From a virus, in the IMG/VR virus record IMGVR_UViG_3300043313_000921, positions 1 through 28,629 of that record: a stretch of 28,629 nucleotides of DNA; one strand, 5' to 3'. A program made the position numbers and the translations under genes. Shown in pieces: positions 1 to 7,544 of this stretch. The notes below the pieces were generated by a model. The model ran no database searches, had not been told where the DNA came from, and saw nothing but the letters and a program-made list of their open reading frames with translations. Every line of letters starts with the position of its first letter. The stretch's first letter is position 1.

Positions 1-1
1 C

Positions 2-475
2 GCGCTGATCGACGACACGGTGCGCTGGATTCGCTTGCAGCGCGGCGCGAGCGGTGGGTGGCTGCACCCGAAGTTGAATCGCCCCGACGCGGTAGCGAAC
101 GAAGTTGAGTTGCGGCTGTCGCACGTCAAGGCGGGGCTGGTCCGTGGCGTCTCGCTGCCCGACTCCGGGGACGCGCCCCGCGCGGAATCGCCAGAGGAAA
201 TCATCGAAATCGATGAGCGCGGCGTCGTGCATCCGAAAGGGCGGAAGTCCACGGTGCTCCTTGACCCCGAACCCGAAGGCCCCTGTGTGGCGAGCGCCCC
301 AGACGGGCTCCACGCCTTGCTCCAGCGATTCATCGACTGGCACGGCGATTCCATGACGAGCGCCGCGTATCTGGCGAAGTATGGTCACGACGACAGTCTC
401 GACGACTTGATCGTTCAAGCGCGGGCGGCGTTGGGGTCCGCCCCACGCGAGACCCCCCAGGAGCCAGCACCATGA
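2..475 (+). CDS. Hypothetical protein, 5'-truncated by window edge
   Basis: The reading frame is open from the first bases of the window to the TGA at 473-475, so the gene probably begins upstream. A GTG at 20 could serve as a start (151 aa) but has no ribosome-binding site before it. The visible part is soluble and acidic towards its C-terminus, with no membrane segment or motif I recognise. The end overlaps the next start as ATGA, so it belongs to the chain of small genes up to 1730. No function can be assigned. Confidence 0.6.
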   Translation, partial: ALIDDTVRWIRLQRGASGGWLHPKLNRPDAVANEVELRLSHVKAGLVRGVSLPDSGDAPRAESPEEIIEIDERGVVHPKGRKSTVLLDPEPEGPCVASAPDGLHALLQRFIDWHGDSMTSAAYLAKYGHDDSLDDLIVQARAALGSAPRETPQEPAP

Positions 476-759
476 GTGAGAAAACTGCCACCAGCGATAG
501 GCTGGCCAGTGCGCTTGTTGAGGCGGGAGCGCCAGCCGATATGGTGATCCGCGCGCGTGGCGGCTATTACGACGATTTCAAGTCGCCACTTGGTGCGCCG
601 ATTATGCAACTGGCCAACGATGCGGCGAAGCACGGACTGCGGGACATGGCCCGCCGCGCTCGTTCAGGGGAGTTCGACTCCCAAGACTGGGAGGCTGAGG
701 CGTGGATGCGCAGCGCTGAAGCCCAGGAAGCGGTCAAACATTTAAGGGGCGGAACATGA
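472..759 (+). CDS. Hypothetical protein, 95 aa
   Basis: The ATG at 472 overlaps the previous stop (ATGA), which fixes the start. The protein is small, soluble and rich in Ala, Arg and Glu. It looks helical, with a GGYYDDFKSP segment near residues 30-40 and an acidic, Trp-containing C-terminal half (DSQDWEAEAW). I do not recognise the family. It sits second in a run of six overlapping small genes before the terminator at 1787, a usual place for accessory phage genes. Confidence 0.65.
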   Translation: MSEKTATSDRLASALVEAGAPADMVIRARGGYYDDFKSPLGAPIMQLANDAAKHGLRDMARRARSGEFDSQDWEAEAWMRSAEAQEAVKHLRGGT

Positions 760-1007
760 AGCCGATCGAGTTTCCCGAACAGACGATTGTCTGGGCGGCG
801 AATCAGCCCCCGTACTTGCCGCTGCCCGCGTACACCGACGAGCGCGAGACCATCTCGCTGTGGGCGCTCACATGGCGTGAACGGTTTCGCGTTCTGTTCA
901 CGGGACGCATTTGGCTGCGGCAACTGAACTTCGGTCAGGCGCTCCAACCGCAAGCCCCGAGCACCGACTGTCCGTGGGCCCCACGCGGGACCCGGGAGGA
1001 CCAATGA
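756..1007 (+). CDS. Conserved phage protein of unknown function, 83 aa
   Basis: The ATG at 756 overlaps the previous stop (ATGA). The N-terminal half has a pattern I recall from small proteins of unknown function in many phages: KPIEFPEQ, then QPPYLPLPAY, then a WRERFRVLFTGRIWL stretch with aromatic and basic residues (about residues 37-57). The last 20 residues are Pro/Thr-rich and less conserved in character. The resemblance is from memory and unchecked; no biochemical role is known to me. Confidence 0.7.
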   Translation: MKPIEFPEQTIVWAANQPPYLPLPAYTDERETISLWALTWRERFRVLFTGRIWLRQLNFGQALQPQAPSTDCPWAPRGTREDQ

Positions 1008-1222
1008 CCAAGGACGAAGCGATTGCCAAGGTGCTGGAAGGTTTCGAGGTGGGCGTGTTCCAGCGCAATGTGGACGGCGACGGCTCGCCTGGCTGGGCCG
1101 TGAAGGTACTGCCCTATATCGGGGCTCTCGCACTACTCGCGTCGGGGCTGGCAATGGAAGCTGACGTGGCGGCTCCGCTCCCAGCACCTGAGGCACCACC
1201 CAGGACCGGGGAGCACGCATGA
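1004..1222 (+). CDS. Hypothetical protein, 72 aa
   Basis: An in-frame extension reaches back to 911, but the ATG at 1004 is the better start: it overlaps the previous stop (ATGA) and follows GGGAGGA at 995-1001. The first 50 residues include a hydrophobic stretch (VLPYIGALALLASGLAM, about residues 36-52) that could be one short membrane helix. The tail is Pro/Ala-rich. It may be a small membrane protein; the family is not recognised. Confidence 0.6.
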   Translation: MTKDEAIAKVLEGFEVGVFQRNVDGDGSPGWAVKVLPYIGALALLASGLAMEADVAAPLPAPEAPPRTGEHA

Positions 1223-1530
1223 GCCCCGACGAGCGAGAAATCGCATGGCACGAATGGCTCGCAGGTCGCCCTGAGCATGTGCGGGTCATCGCCGAACATT
1301 TCCCCCCGTGGGAGCCGGTGCGCATCAAGTCCACGGGACAGAAGGGACATATTTACTCATTCGGGGAGCGCAAGGATGGGAGCGTGTGCCTTCAGGTGAC
1401 GGTGCGCGCCGAGGAGAATCCCGGCAGTCTCCACAGTGAGCTGCTGCCCGAAGGCCACCGTGTGTTCGGGCTCGCGCCAGACGACGTTGAACTCTGGGGG
1501 GTCGCCACCGGAGAGGCGCCTGAGAAATGA
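1219..1530 (+). CDS. Hypothetical protein, 103 aa
   Basis: The start is fixed by the ATGA overlap at 1219. The middle (about residues 32-85) looks like a small beta-barrel: EPVRIKSTGQKGHIYSFGE, then alternating hydrophobic strands, then VFGLAPDDVELWG. That spacing resembles SH3- or KOW-like folds in small phage proteins. This is a fold-level impression, not a family match. Soluble, with no catalytic motif seen. Confidence 0.6.
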   Translation: MSPDEREIAWHEWLAGRPEHVRVIAEHFPPWEPVRIKSTGQKGHIYSFGERKDGSVCLQVTVRAEENPGSLHSELLPEGHRVFGLAPDDVELWGVATGEAPEK

Positions 1531-1730
1531 GTGAATGTGCTGGCCTCAGCGGGGCAGATACCGAATTTCAGCTGATCCTGCGCAAGATCGAAGAAATGCG
1601 GCGCCGCGGATTCGTCGGGAGCATGACAGTCAACTGCAGTCCCTCGGGCCGCGTGCAATTCGAATTCAAAGGGACATGGAAACCCGGGGAAGATGACCCT
1701 CCCATCTTACCCCGGCAGCGCAAGGAATAA
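1527..1730 (+). CDS. Hypothetical protein, 67 aa
   Basis: The ATG at 1527 overlaps the preceding stop (ATGA). It is a short soluble protein with an N-terminal helix (FQLILRKIEEMRRRGF, about residues 14-29), then a likely beta-hairpin (GSMTVNCSPSGRVQFEFKG) and a basic tail. It is the last gene of the first operon; a terminator hairpin follows 56 bases downstream. No family recognised. Confidence 0.55.
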   Translation: MSECAGLSGADTEFQLILRKIEEMRRRGFVGSMTVNCSPSGRVQFEFKGTWKPGEDDPPILPRQRKE

Positions 1731-1786
1731 AGCGGCATCATGCGTTAAGCATTACATTCAGAGGGGAGTTAACCACGACCACGGCA

Positions 1787-1827
1787 CTCCGGCACCCGCA
1801 CCAACGGGCGTCGGAGGTTTTCGTTTT
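1787..1827 (+). terminator. Intrinsic terminator ending the small-gene operon
   Basis: CTCCGGC (1787-1793) pairs with GTCGGAG (1810-1816), with one G-U pair. After an A/C mismatch, CCCG (1795-1798) pairs with CGGG (1805-1808) around a six-base loop. The tail is G then TTTTCGTTTT (1818-1827). A ribosome-binding site CAGGAGG follows at once (1828-1834). The arrangement closely resembles the terminator at 28220-28266. Confidence 0.8.
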
Positions 1828-1841
1828 CAGGAGGTTTTGCT

Positions 1842-1877
1842 GTGCTGCCCAATATCACGCCCTCACATGTCAGGTGA
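1842..1877 (+). CDS. Possible 11-codon leader ORF
   Basis: A strong AGGAGG (1829-1834) lies seven bases before a GTG at 1842. That GTG opens only 11 codons (MLPNITPSHVR) and stops at TGA 1875-1877. The last codons and stop, AGGTGA, are also the ribosome-binding site for the ATG at 1885. It may be a leader peptide coupling ribosome entry to the next gene, or the strong site may be a relic. Support is position only. Confidence 0.25.
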   Translation: MLPNITPSHVR

Positions 1878-1884
1878 TCTCATA

Positions 1885-2166
1885 ATGGCTGCGGGCCCCG
1901 GCGCCGAGCTGCCGCCCGACACGGCTCGGACGACGGACCCGCGCGGGGATTCTGGGGCCGTTAGTCGGGGTGATTTTGTGCGCTACATCAACGGCGATGG
2001 CGTCGAACGCTTGGCGCAAGTGCATACGAAGGGTCCGGCATCGCTTGATTCGGCGCTCGACCTCGTCGTGGTGACGTGGGATGCGCTCGGCGCGCCCATC
2101 GCGCGGATCATCTCGGCGACCGCGAGCGCGCGACAGGCGGGCGGTCCGCCCTACTGGACACCATGA
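1885..2166 (+). CDS. Hypothetical protein, 93 aa
   Basis: The frame is open upstream to 1693, across the terminator, so early starts are unlikely. The ATG at 1885 has AGGTGA (1872-1877) seven bases before it and is preferred over the ATG at 1867. After a Pro/Gly/Ala-rich N-terminus, residues about 27-75 (GDFVRYINGDGVERLAQVHT, then LDLVVVTWDALG) look like a small beta-barrel of the kind seen in short phage structural or accessory proteins. It is the first gene after the terminator and overlaps the next gene by ATGA. Confidence 0.55.
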   Translation: MAAGPGAELPPDTARTTDPRGDSGAVSRGDFVRYINGDGVERLAQVHTKGPASLDSALDLVVVTWDALGAPIARIISATASARQAGGPPYWTP

Positions 2167-3428
2167 AGCCTCACGACCCTGATGCGCTCGCGGTCGTGCT
2201 GGGGACGGCTGCACAGATGGCTCGGCGGTTGCCACCGGGATGGGATGGGGATCGTCTAACGTCTTGGCTCATCGCGCCGAACGGCGTCAAGCTGGGCCGC
2301 ATGCTCTGGGGACGCGGGCTCGCCCTCGAGTTCGATCTCTCGGCGGCGCGCATCTATCGCCCCGTCCCGCACGTGTGGGACCATTCGCATTTGGGGCGGT
2401 TGGCCGAAGGATTCTGGTCACTGCGGCAGGGCCTCGTTCTCCGGCCTCGATCTGACTCGTGGTATCGCACGTTTCCCGGCAAGCTGTTCGATCCTGACCG
2501 CGCGGCCGTGGCGGCGGCCGATCACGTGCCGCTGAGTCCGAGCGTCGCCGCGGCGAAGCGGCTGGCGGCGGCGATCACCACCTACGACGGCATCATCAAC
2601 GCGCGCGCCAACGGCAAGGCGAACGACGCGACGATGTCCAAGCTCACGCTCACGACCGTGGCGCAGGCATTCTCGTCGCTCTGGCGGCAAGGCGGCGATC
2701 CGGCCGCGGGGACCTACACGAACATTCCGGGCGGCGCGGTGCACACCCGCGCGACGACGGGCGCGTGGCGCTCGCTCATCAACCCGAGCGGCGCGGATAA
2801 GAAGTACCTCCTCACGCTCGGCTTCAACTCGACCTCGGCGATCGACTGGGCGATCTTCGTCGATCTGCTTGTCGCCTGCGGCAACATCAACGCCGCGATC
2901 GCGACGAGCCAGACGATCAACTCCGTCGCGCAGACCCGGCAGTACGGCTCGACGCTCGGCGCTGGCGTCCTCGCCACGTTCGAGATCACCACCGCCCTCG
3001 GGACGGGGACGGGCACGTTCTCGCTCACGAGCTATACCGACCAGGATGGGAACACGGCGAACGTCTCCGACACGGGCACCTCCGTGGCGTCCGCGATCAC
3101 GGGCCGTCTCATCCCGACCGGCGGCAATGGTCTCATCCCATGGCTTGGGACGGCCACGGGTGACTTCGGTGTCCGGTCGGTCGAGACGTTTGCCTTCTCC
3201 GCCGCCCATACGGCTGGGGTCATTGCCCTGAATCTGGCGTTCCCGCTGGCGTATCTGCCCGGGATCGCGGCGAACATCTACGTCGAGCGCGACAGCACGG
3301 TGCAGATCGACGGCCTCACGGAGCTGGACACCGATGGTACGGACATCGGCGCCCTGACGTGGTACTTGCAGACCAATAGCACGACGACGGGAAGCTTCCG
3401 GGCGTTCGCGCGGTCCTGTATGGGCTAA
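2163..3428 (+). CDS. Putative virion structural protein, 421 aa
   Basis: The ATG at 2163 overlaps the previous stop (ATGA); the frame runs further upstream but without a better start. Two parts can be seen. Residues 1 to about 125 are Trp/Arg-rich and unlike the rest. From about residue 130 the protein becomes Thr/Ser/Ala/Gly-rich and beta-structured, with internal patterns (SKLTLTTVAQAFSSLWRQGG, then AFPLAYLPGIAANIYVERDS) that recall a phage structural family of about 300-400 aa found near tail or fibre genes. It begins the module that ends with the tailspike-like protein. The structural role is inferred from composition and position. Confidence 0.6.
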   Translation: MKPHDPDALAVVLGTAAQMARRLPPGWDGDRLTSWLIAPNGVKLGRMLWGRGLALEFDLSAARIYRPVPHVWDHSHLGRLAEGFWSLRQGLVLRPRSDSWYRTFPGKLFDPDRAAVAAADHVPLSPSVAAAKRLAAAITTYDGIINARANGKANDATMSKLTLTTVAQAFSSLWRQGGDPAAGTYTNIPGGAVHTRATTGAWRSLINPSGADKKYLLTLGFNSTSAIDWAIFVDLLVACGNINAAIATSQTINSVAQTRQYGSTLGAGVLATFEITTALGTGTGTFSLTSYTDQDGNTANVSDTGTSVASAITGRLIPTGGNGLIPWLGTATGDFGVRSVETFAFSAAHTAGVIALNLAFPLAYLPGIAANIYVERDSTVQIDGLTELDTDGTDIGALTWYLQTNSTTTGSFRAFARSCMG

Positions 3429-3432
3429 GGCG

Positions 3433-3783
3433 ATGCTCTACGCGGGGCAGGTCACGACGACCGCCGGCCTCATGCTGCGGACCTCGAACGCCATCGCGCG
3501 GTCCGGCGGCTACCACGTTTTGTGGGACCCCGCGACGACCGTGAGCGTCGTGGACGGCGCCAGTGGCCAGTGGGCGAAGATCACGGAGACGACCCGGACG
3601 CGCTGGCGCGGGGCCGCCGCGGCAGGTGCGGGAACGGGCTTCCGCAATCGTCATTGGTCGAGTGCAGCGGCGGACGCGAAGCAGGTGCCGATCGCGTTTA
3701 AGGCGAATCCGGCCGCGGCGGCCGCCATTCAGTCCGAGCCCGTGATCGTGCGCCAAGCGGTAGTGCGGAGTGCGGTATGGTAG
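3433..3783 (+). CDS. Hypothetical structural-module protein, 116 aa
   Basis: It starts four bases after the preceding stop. There are no membrane segments. The sequence is Ala/Arg/Thr-rich with a central WRGAAAAGAGTGFRNRHW segment. I do not recognise the family. Its place between a structural-type protein and a conserved virion-associated type protein suggests a minor virion or assembly role. Confidence 0.55.
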   Translation: MLYAGQVTTTAGLMLRTSNAIARSGGYHVLWDPATTVSVVDGASGQWAKITETTRTRWRGAAAAGAGTGFRNRHWSSAAADAKQVPIAFKANPAAAAAIQSEPVIVRQAVVRSAVW

Positions 3784-3810
3784 TGAACCTCTTACGTCAG
3801 GAGTCCTGAG

Positions 3811-4287
3811 ATGTCAGTTGGCTACGTCGTAAAAACAGCCACCGCCGCCACGGCCCTCGTGGGCGGGGCCGCCAAGACCATCGCGAACGTGATCGCCGGG
3901 ACGCGCGGTCCCGTCATCTGCGAGCTCAGCGCGGGCTTCGATGGCGTCACAGCCTCCGCCGTGCCGGTCCTCGTCGAGCTGTGCGGTTGTACGCAGGGCG
4001 CTGCGGGAACGCCGGGCACCAGCCCCACGCCGGCGCCGATTCGCCCGCTCGGCGGTGATGCCGCGATCGCGACGGCGGGTGAGAGTTATTCCGCCGAGCC
4101 CACGACGGTGACTCCGATCAAGCACTGGCTCGTGACGCCGAACGGCGGGTTGCTCGTGATTCAGTTCCCGCTCGGGCGTGAGCAGGTCGGGACGATTGCC
4201 GGGGCGAGCGCAGGCAAGGGCCAGTTGCTGCGCTGCAACGCGCCGGCGAATGTCAACGTCCGCGGCTACCTCGAATTCGAGGAGTGA
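3811..4287 (+). CDS. Conserved phage protein, probable minor structural protein, 158 aa
   Basis: The ATG at 3811 follows CAGGAGTCCTGAG. The sequence has the look of a conserved phage protein of unknown function known to me from several high-GC phages: GFDGVTASAVPVLVELC (about residues 42-58) in the first half, then HWLVTPNGGLLVIQFPLGRE (about 105-124), then a C-terminal NVNVRGYLEFEE. It is likely a beta-rich domain. The family memory is unverified. The following GTG gene starts five bases downstream, so they are co-translated. Confidence 0.6.
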   Translation: MSVGYVVKTATAATALVGGAAKTIANVIAGTRGPVICELSAGFDGVTASAVPVLVELCGCTQGAAGTPGTSPTPAPIRPLGGDAAIATAGESYSAEPTTVTPIKHWLVTPNGGLLVIQFPLGREQVGTIAGASAGKGQLLRCNAPANVNVRGYLEFEE

Positions 4288-4291
4288 CGCC

Positions 4292-4588
4292 GTGCGCATC
4301 GCCGCACGGTGGGTGACTTGGGACGAGCCAGATCGCCAAGTCGCCGTGGCGCAATGGGAAGAGCGGCAGGTGTGCGTCGTCTTCCCGCTGCATTGGGCGG
4401 CCCGTATGGGGCAGGTGCCGATGATTGCGCACGCGAAGGACCGAATCGCGGCGGTGGAGCGCCAGTCCGGTCGCACTCTCGTGCCGGGCTCTGTGCTCTT
4501 GGCGTTTAGCCGTCACGTCGAGGTACTGCCCCGCGAACAGGTCGTCGATCCCGACGTGTCGCGCAATCTGCTGACGATGGAGCGGTAG
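4292..4588 (+). CDS. Hypothetical protein, 98 aa
   Basis: The frame is open upstream, but the GTG at 4292 has GAGGAGTGA (4280-4287) just before it and lies directly after the upstream stop, so I take it as the start. The protein is Trp- and Arg-rich (ARWVTWDEPDRQVAVAQWEE) and looks like a small alpha/beta domain. No membrane segment or catalytic motif is seen. The next gene starts two bases after its stop. Confidence 0.55.
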   Translation: MRIAARWVTWDEPDRQVAVAQWEERQVCVVFPLHWAARMGQVPMIAHAKDRIAAVERQSGRTLVPGSVLLAFSRHVEVLPREQVVDPDVSRNLLTMER

Positions 4589-4590
4589 GA

Positions 4591-5532
4591 ATGGCCCGGT
4601 TCGGTCGCAGCCAACCCCATGCGCCCATCTTCCTACGGGCGCCGCTCGTTGCCGTGGCAGTCGTTGCGGCGACGGTCTCGCCGATCCATGTTTTTCAAGC
4701 CGATGCCTATCGCCCGCCGCCGACCCACGTCTATTACCTGCGGGCACCGCTCAGGGTTGTTCCCGCCGATCAGATTCATGTCATTAGCCTTGCCGTGCTC
4801 CGGGTTCAGCATCCGAGCCGCGACGCGGATGTCCTCTTCCTGCGTACACCCGCGGCGCCTGCTGCAGTCGTTACGACGCCAGCGCCGCAGATCCACATCG
4901 TCACGGCGCTCGAGCGCGCCCCCACCCATGGGACCGTCGTCGTTGTTCGACCGAGTCGGGCGTCGTTCGTCCCGGATCGGCTGGCCCCGCAGTTCCACAT
5001 CATTCTGCAACAGCATCGGACGCCCCCGACACACGTGGTGGTGTTGCGGAACGCGCTGGTGCCGGTGGTGGTGGCCGCCAAGCCAGCGCCGCAGATCCAT
5101 GTCATCAGTCTTGCGACCGAGCGGCTGCCCGTCATCCGACGCGCCGCAATCGTGTACCTCCGGCCGAGCCGCACGTCGCTCGTCCCGACCCGGCTACCCG
5201 TGCAGGTGCACGTCGTCAGCCGCGTGGGCGATCGGATCCGGGTCCGGCGTGAGCCGATGGTGGTGGTCCTGCATGGCGGCCAGCTTTTCGTGGCGTTCAC
5301 CGAGCTCGGACGTCCACCCTACGGCGTTGTGCTCGTTGGTGCGCCAAGCGCGAGTGTATCCGCCGTCCCAGGCGCCGAGCTCGGCCAATCTGGGCTCAAC
5401 GTGTCAGTGAGCGGAGCCTATGGTGTAGCTGTCTCGGGCGGGAGCGGTGCGGAGCTGGATCGCGTGTTCGGAGGCTTTTTCTTCGACGGGGTGCTCGCCT
5501 TTGATGGCCTGCACTTTTTCATCGATCCATGA
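4591..5532 (+). CDS. Repeat protein of about six 35-residue units, 313 aa
   Basis: Residues about 10-225 are built from six degenerate units of roughly 35 residues. Each unit has a strand ending in LR or VR (residues 14-16, 49-51, 83-85, 118-120, 151-153, 189-191) and a strand with I/V/F-H-V/I (32-33, 62-63, 101-102, 135-136, 169-170, 206-207). Pro-rich turns separate the strands. The C-terminal part is Gly/Ser-rich and ends in aromatic residues (VFGGFFFDG, LHFFIDP). No signal peptide. It directly precedes and overlaps the tailspike-like gene (ATGA at 5529), so a fibre, spike-adapter or chaperone role is likely, though this is inference. I recall similar Pro/Val/Arg repeats in other phages but no known function. 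Confidence 0.6.
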   Translation: MARFGRSQPHAPIFLRAPLVAVAVVAATVSPIHVFQADAYRPPPTHVYYLRAPLRVVPADQIHVISLAVLRVQHPSRDADVLFLRTPAAPAAVVTTPAPQIHIVTALERAPTHGTVVVVRPSRASFVPDRLAPQFHIILQQHRTPPTHVVVLRNALVPVVVAAKPAPQIHVISLATERLPVIRRAAIVYLRPSRTSLVPTRLPVQVHVVSRVGDRIRVRREPMVVVLHGGQLFVAFTELGRPPYGVVLVGAPSASVSAVPGAELGQSGLNVSVSGAYGVAVSGGSGAELDRVFGGFFFDGVLAFDGLHFFIDP

Positions 5533-7544
5533 GCGCGCTTCCCTGGATTACCTATGGACAGCGCGCTGCTGCGCGGAATGATCCGCTTTATCCTGATATC
5601 GTCAATGGTCCGTTGCGGACGTTGCTGTCCCAGAGTGGCTACGACCCCGACGCTGATCCTGCTCCGGTCCTGCCAAACTTCGGACCCGCCGTGGTGCTCG
5701 CCTATCAGATGGTGGGGGCGACTGCTGGCCAGCAGATTCAGGCGGCCATCACGGCGCTCGCGGCGACGGGTGGCGTCGTCGATTGTCGCGGCTTCGTCGG
5801 GCCGATCGTCCTTGACGTTGATGTCTTCGCCGGGTTGGCTGCGTACTCCACGGTCGCCTTTACGCTGCTCTTCGGGCCGCAAGATGTGCGACTGGCCGTA
5901 AAACAGTGGCCGCGGTCGCACACGACAATCGTCATGGAGGGAACGCACTTTATGTCGGCGAAAGCCGACGGCTCGGCCTTCACGCCGAGCGTCGACACGA
6001 TCAACGGCTTCGACATCATCGGGACAAACCAAGATTTGAACGTTACGGTCGCCCTGGTCGACGGCAGCGCCATCATCACGAAGGCGGTACCGAGCGATCC
6101 CAAGTGGGGGGCGCTCGAGGCTGGGTCACCGATCGCAGTGCTTGGGCGGCTGCCGTACCTTTGCAAAGACAATACGACGATCAACGTCGGCGGCGGAATC
6201 GATGCCGCAACGGCCTCGATCACGGTCGTCTCGACAGCGGGGTTCCCGACGAGCAATGCGAATGCAGCGAACTTTATTCGCATCGAGGATGAGGTAATCC
6301 AGTACACCAGTGTCGACGCCACGCACTTTCTCGGCTGCACGCGCGGCTATGGCGGCACGACCGCCACCACCCATGCGGACACAACAGCTGTGGAACGTCC
6401 TATCTACGAGCCGTTCGTGGTGTCGGCGATTGCCGGGGACAGCATCACGCTCGACGCCGTGCTTGATCCGCGGGCGACGATGGATCTTGCAGCGACGGCG
6501 ATGCCCGCGTTCATCGGGGCCTTGGATGTGCGGTTCGAAGGCGTCGGGGTCATCGATGGGAACATGGCGACGCAGAATGGCGCGGACGACAACAAAAACC
6601 CGCAAGGAGTGCGAGCTCGCTGGGCGCGGCGGTTGTACATCGGGCCGGGGGTCGAGATCCGCAACTGGGATCATGGCGGCGCGAGCTTGGAAGCCGTACA
6701 GGATTGCCGTATCCTCGCAAACGTCCAGGCCGTCGGCAATTTTACCGCCCACGTGGGCACCGGTGTGTGGCTCTTCGGCCAGTGCAAGCGTAACTACGTG
6801 CACGTCGAGAACGCCTACTCATGCGAGGCGGTTGTCAATATCGACGATCGATCGGTGGTCGGTCAGATCGTTGATGGCCCGTGCGTAGAGAACACCGTCG
6901 TGCTCGAGCATGCGAACTGGTGCCGAAGGGGTGTGTCGATGGATGGCGGGCAGAAGAACCGGATCGTGGTGCGGAACTGCGTCAACGGCCAGCCGAACCT
7001 CATCGGCGTGCAGTTCGGGGCCGGTCAGTGGGTTACGCTCGTCGCGGGCGACGGGAACCACGCGGACATCGGCATCGTCGATGCGCCGTCCTTCAGTCAG
7101 CAACACTTCGTTGCCACATCGGTCTACGTCGCACCGCGCATCAACTCGGTGACGGTCTGGCAGGGGAGCCCCGTCGTGGTGATCTACGACGGTATTAGTC
7201 TCGTGACGCCCGACTTCCTGCTTGGCGCGACGTACTCAACGTCAATCACGCCATCACCGCAGCGGGCCGAAGACCTGCAGATTTCGATCACAGACGGCGT
7301 TGCGTTCGCCATCAACAACCCGGCGATCACGCAGCGCGCACGCGGGCGGCGGATGCGTATACGCATTGCGAACATCTCTGGCGGCGCGCATGGGGCCATC
7401 ACCTTGGGCGGGGACTACCGGCTACAGGGCGGCGGTTCAGTGCTGCCAGCAATCGCCAACGGACAGCACCGTTGGTTCCACTTCATGTGGACTGGGTCGG
7501 TGTGGGACGAGACGGGCCGTAGCGCCGCGGATGTGGCGAACTGA
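5529..7544 (+). CDS. Tailspike-like beta-helix protein, 671 aa
   Basis: The start overlaps the previous stop (ATGA). Residues about 60-100 (GATAGQQIQAAITALAATGG, then VVDCRG) match the opening of pectate-lyase-type right-handed beta-helix domains in phage tailspikes. Residues about 246-290 hold a motif common in phage tail and virion proteins (IRIEDEVIQYTSV, then FLGCTRGYGGTTATTHAD). Residues about 320-560 have the short hydrophobic/Asn/Gly strand pattern of beta-helix rungs (for example LEAVQDCRILANVQAVGN). The last 110 residues look like a separate C-terminal beta domain (IRIANISGGAHGAITLGGDY). It probably binds or cleaves surface polysaccharide. Catalytic acids cannot be assigned. Confidence 0.75.
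   Translation: MSALPWITYGQRAAARNDPLYPDIVNGPLRTLLSQSGYDPDADPAPVLPNFGPAVVLAYQMVGATAGQQIQAAITALAATGGVVDCRGFVGPIVLDVDVFAGLAAYSTVAFTLLFGPQDVRLAVKQWPRSHTTIVMEGTHFMSAKADGSAFTPSVDTINGFDIIGTNQDLNVTVALVDGSAIITKAVPSDPKWGALEAGSPIAVLGRLPYLCKDNTTINVGGGIDAATASITVVSTAGFPTSNANAANFIRIEDEVIQYTSVDATHFLGCTRGYGGTTATTHADTTAVERPIYEPFVVSAIAGDSITLDAVLDPRATMDLAATAMPAFIGALDVRFEGVGVIDGNMATQNGADDNKNPQGVRARWARRLYIGPGVEIRNWDHGGASLEAVQDCRILANVQAVGNFTAHVGTGVWLFGQCKRNYVHVENAYSCEAVVNIDDRSVVGQIVDGPCVENTVVLEHANWCRRGVSMDGGQKNRIVVRNCVNGQPNLIGVQFGAGQWVTLVAGDGNHADIGIVDAPSFSQQHFVATSVYVAPRINSVTVWQGSPVVVIYDGISLVTPDFLLGATYSTSITPSPQRAEDLQISITDGVAFAINNPAITQRARGRRMRIRIANISGGAHGAITLGGDYRLQGGGSVLPAIANGQHRWFHFMWTGSVWDETGRSAADVAN

Noticed and set aside
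4619-5410. 263-codon Arg/Ser-rich + strand frame within the repeat-protein gene
   Set aside because: Shadow frame; the repeat pattern is coherent only in the frame starting at 4591.
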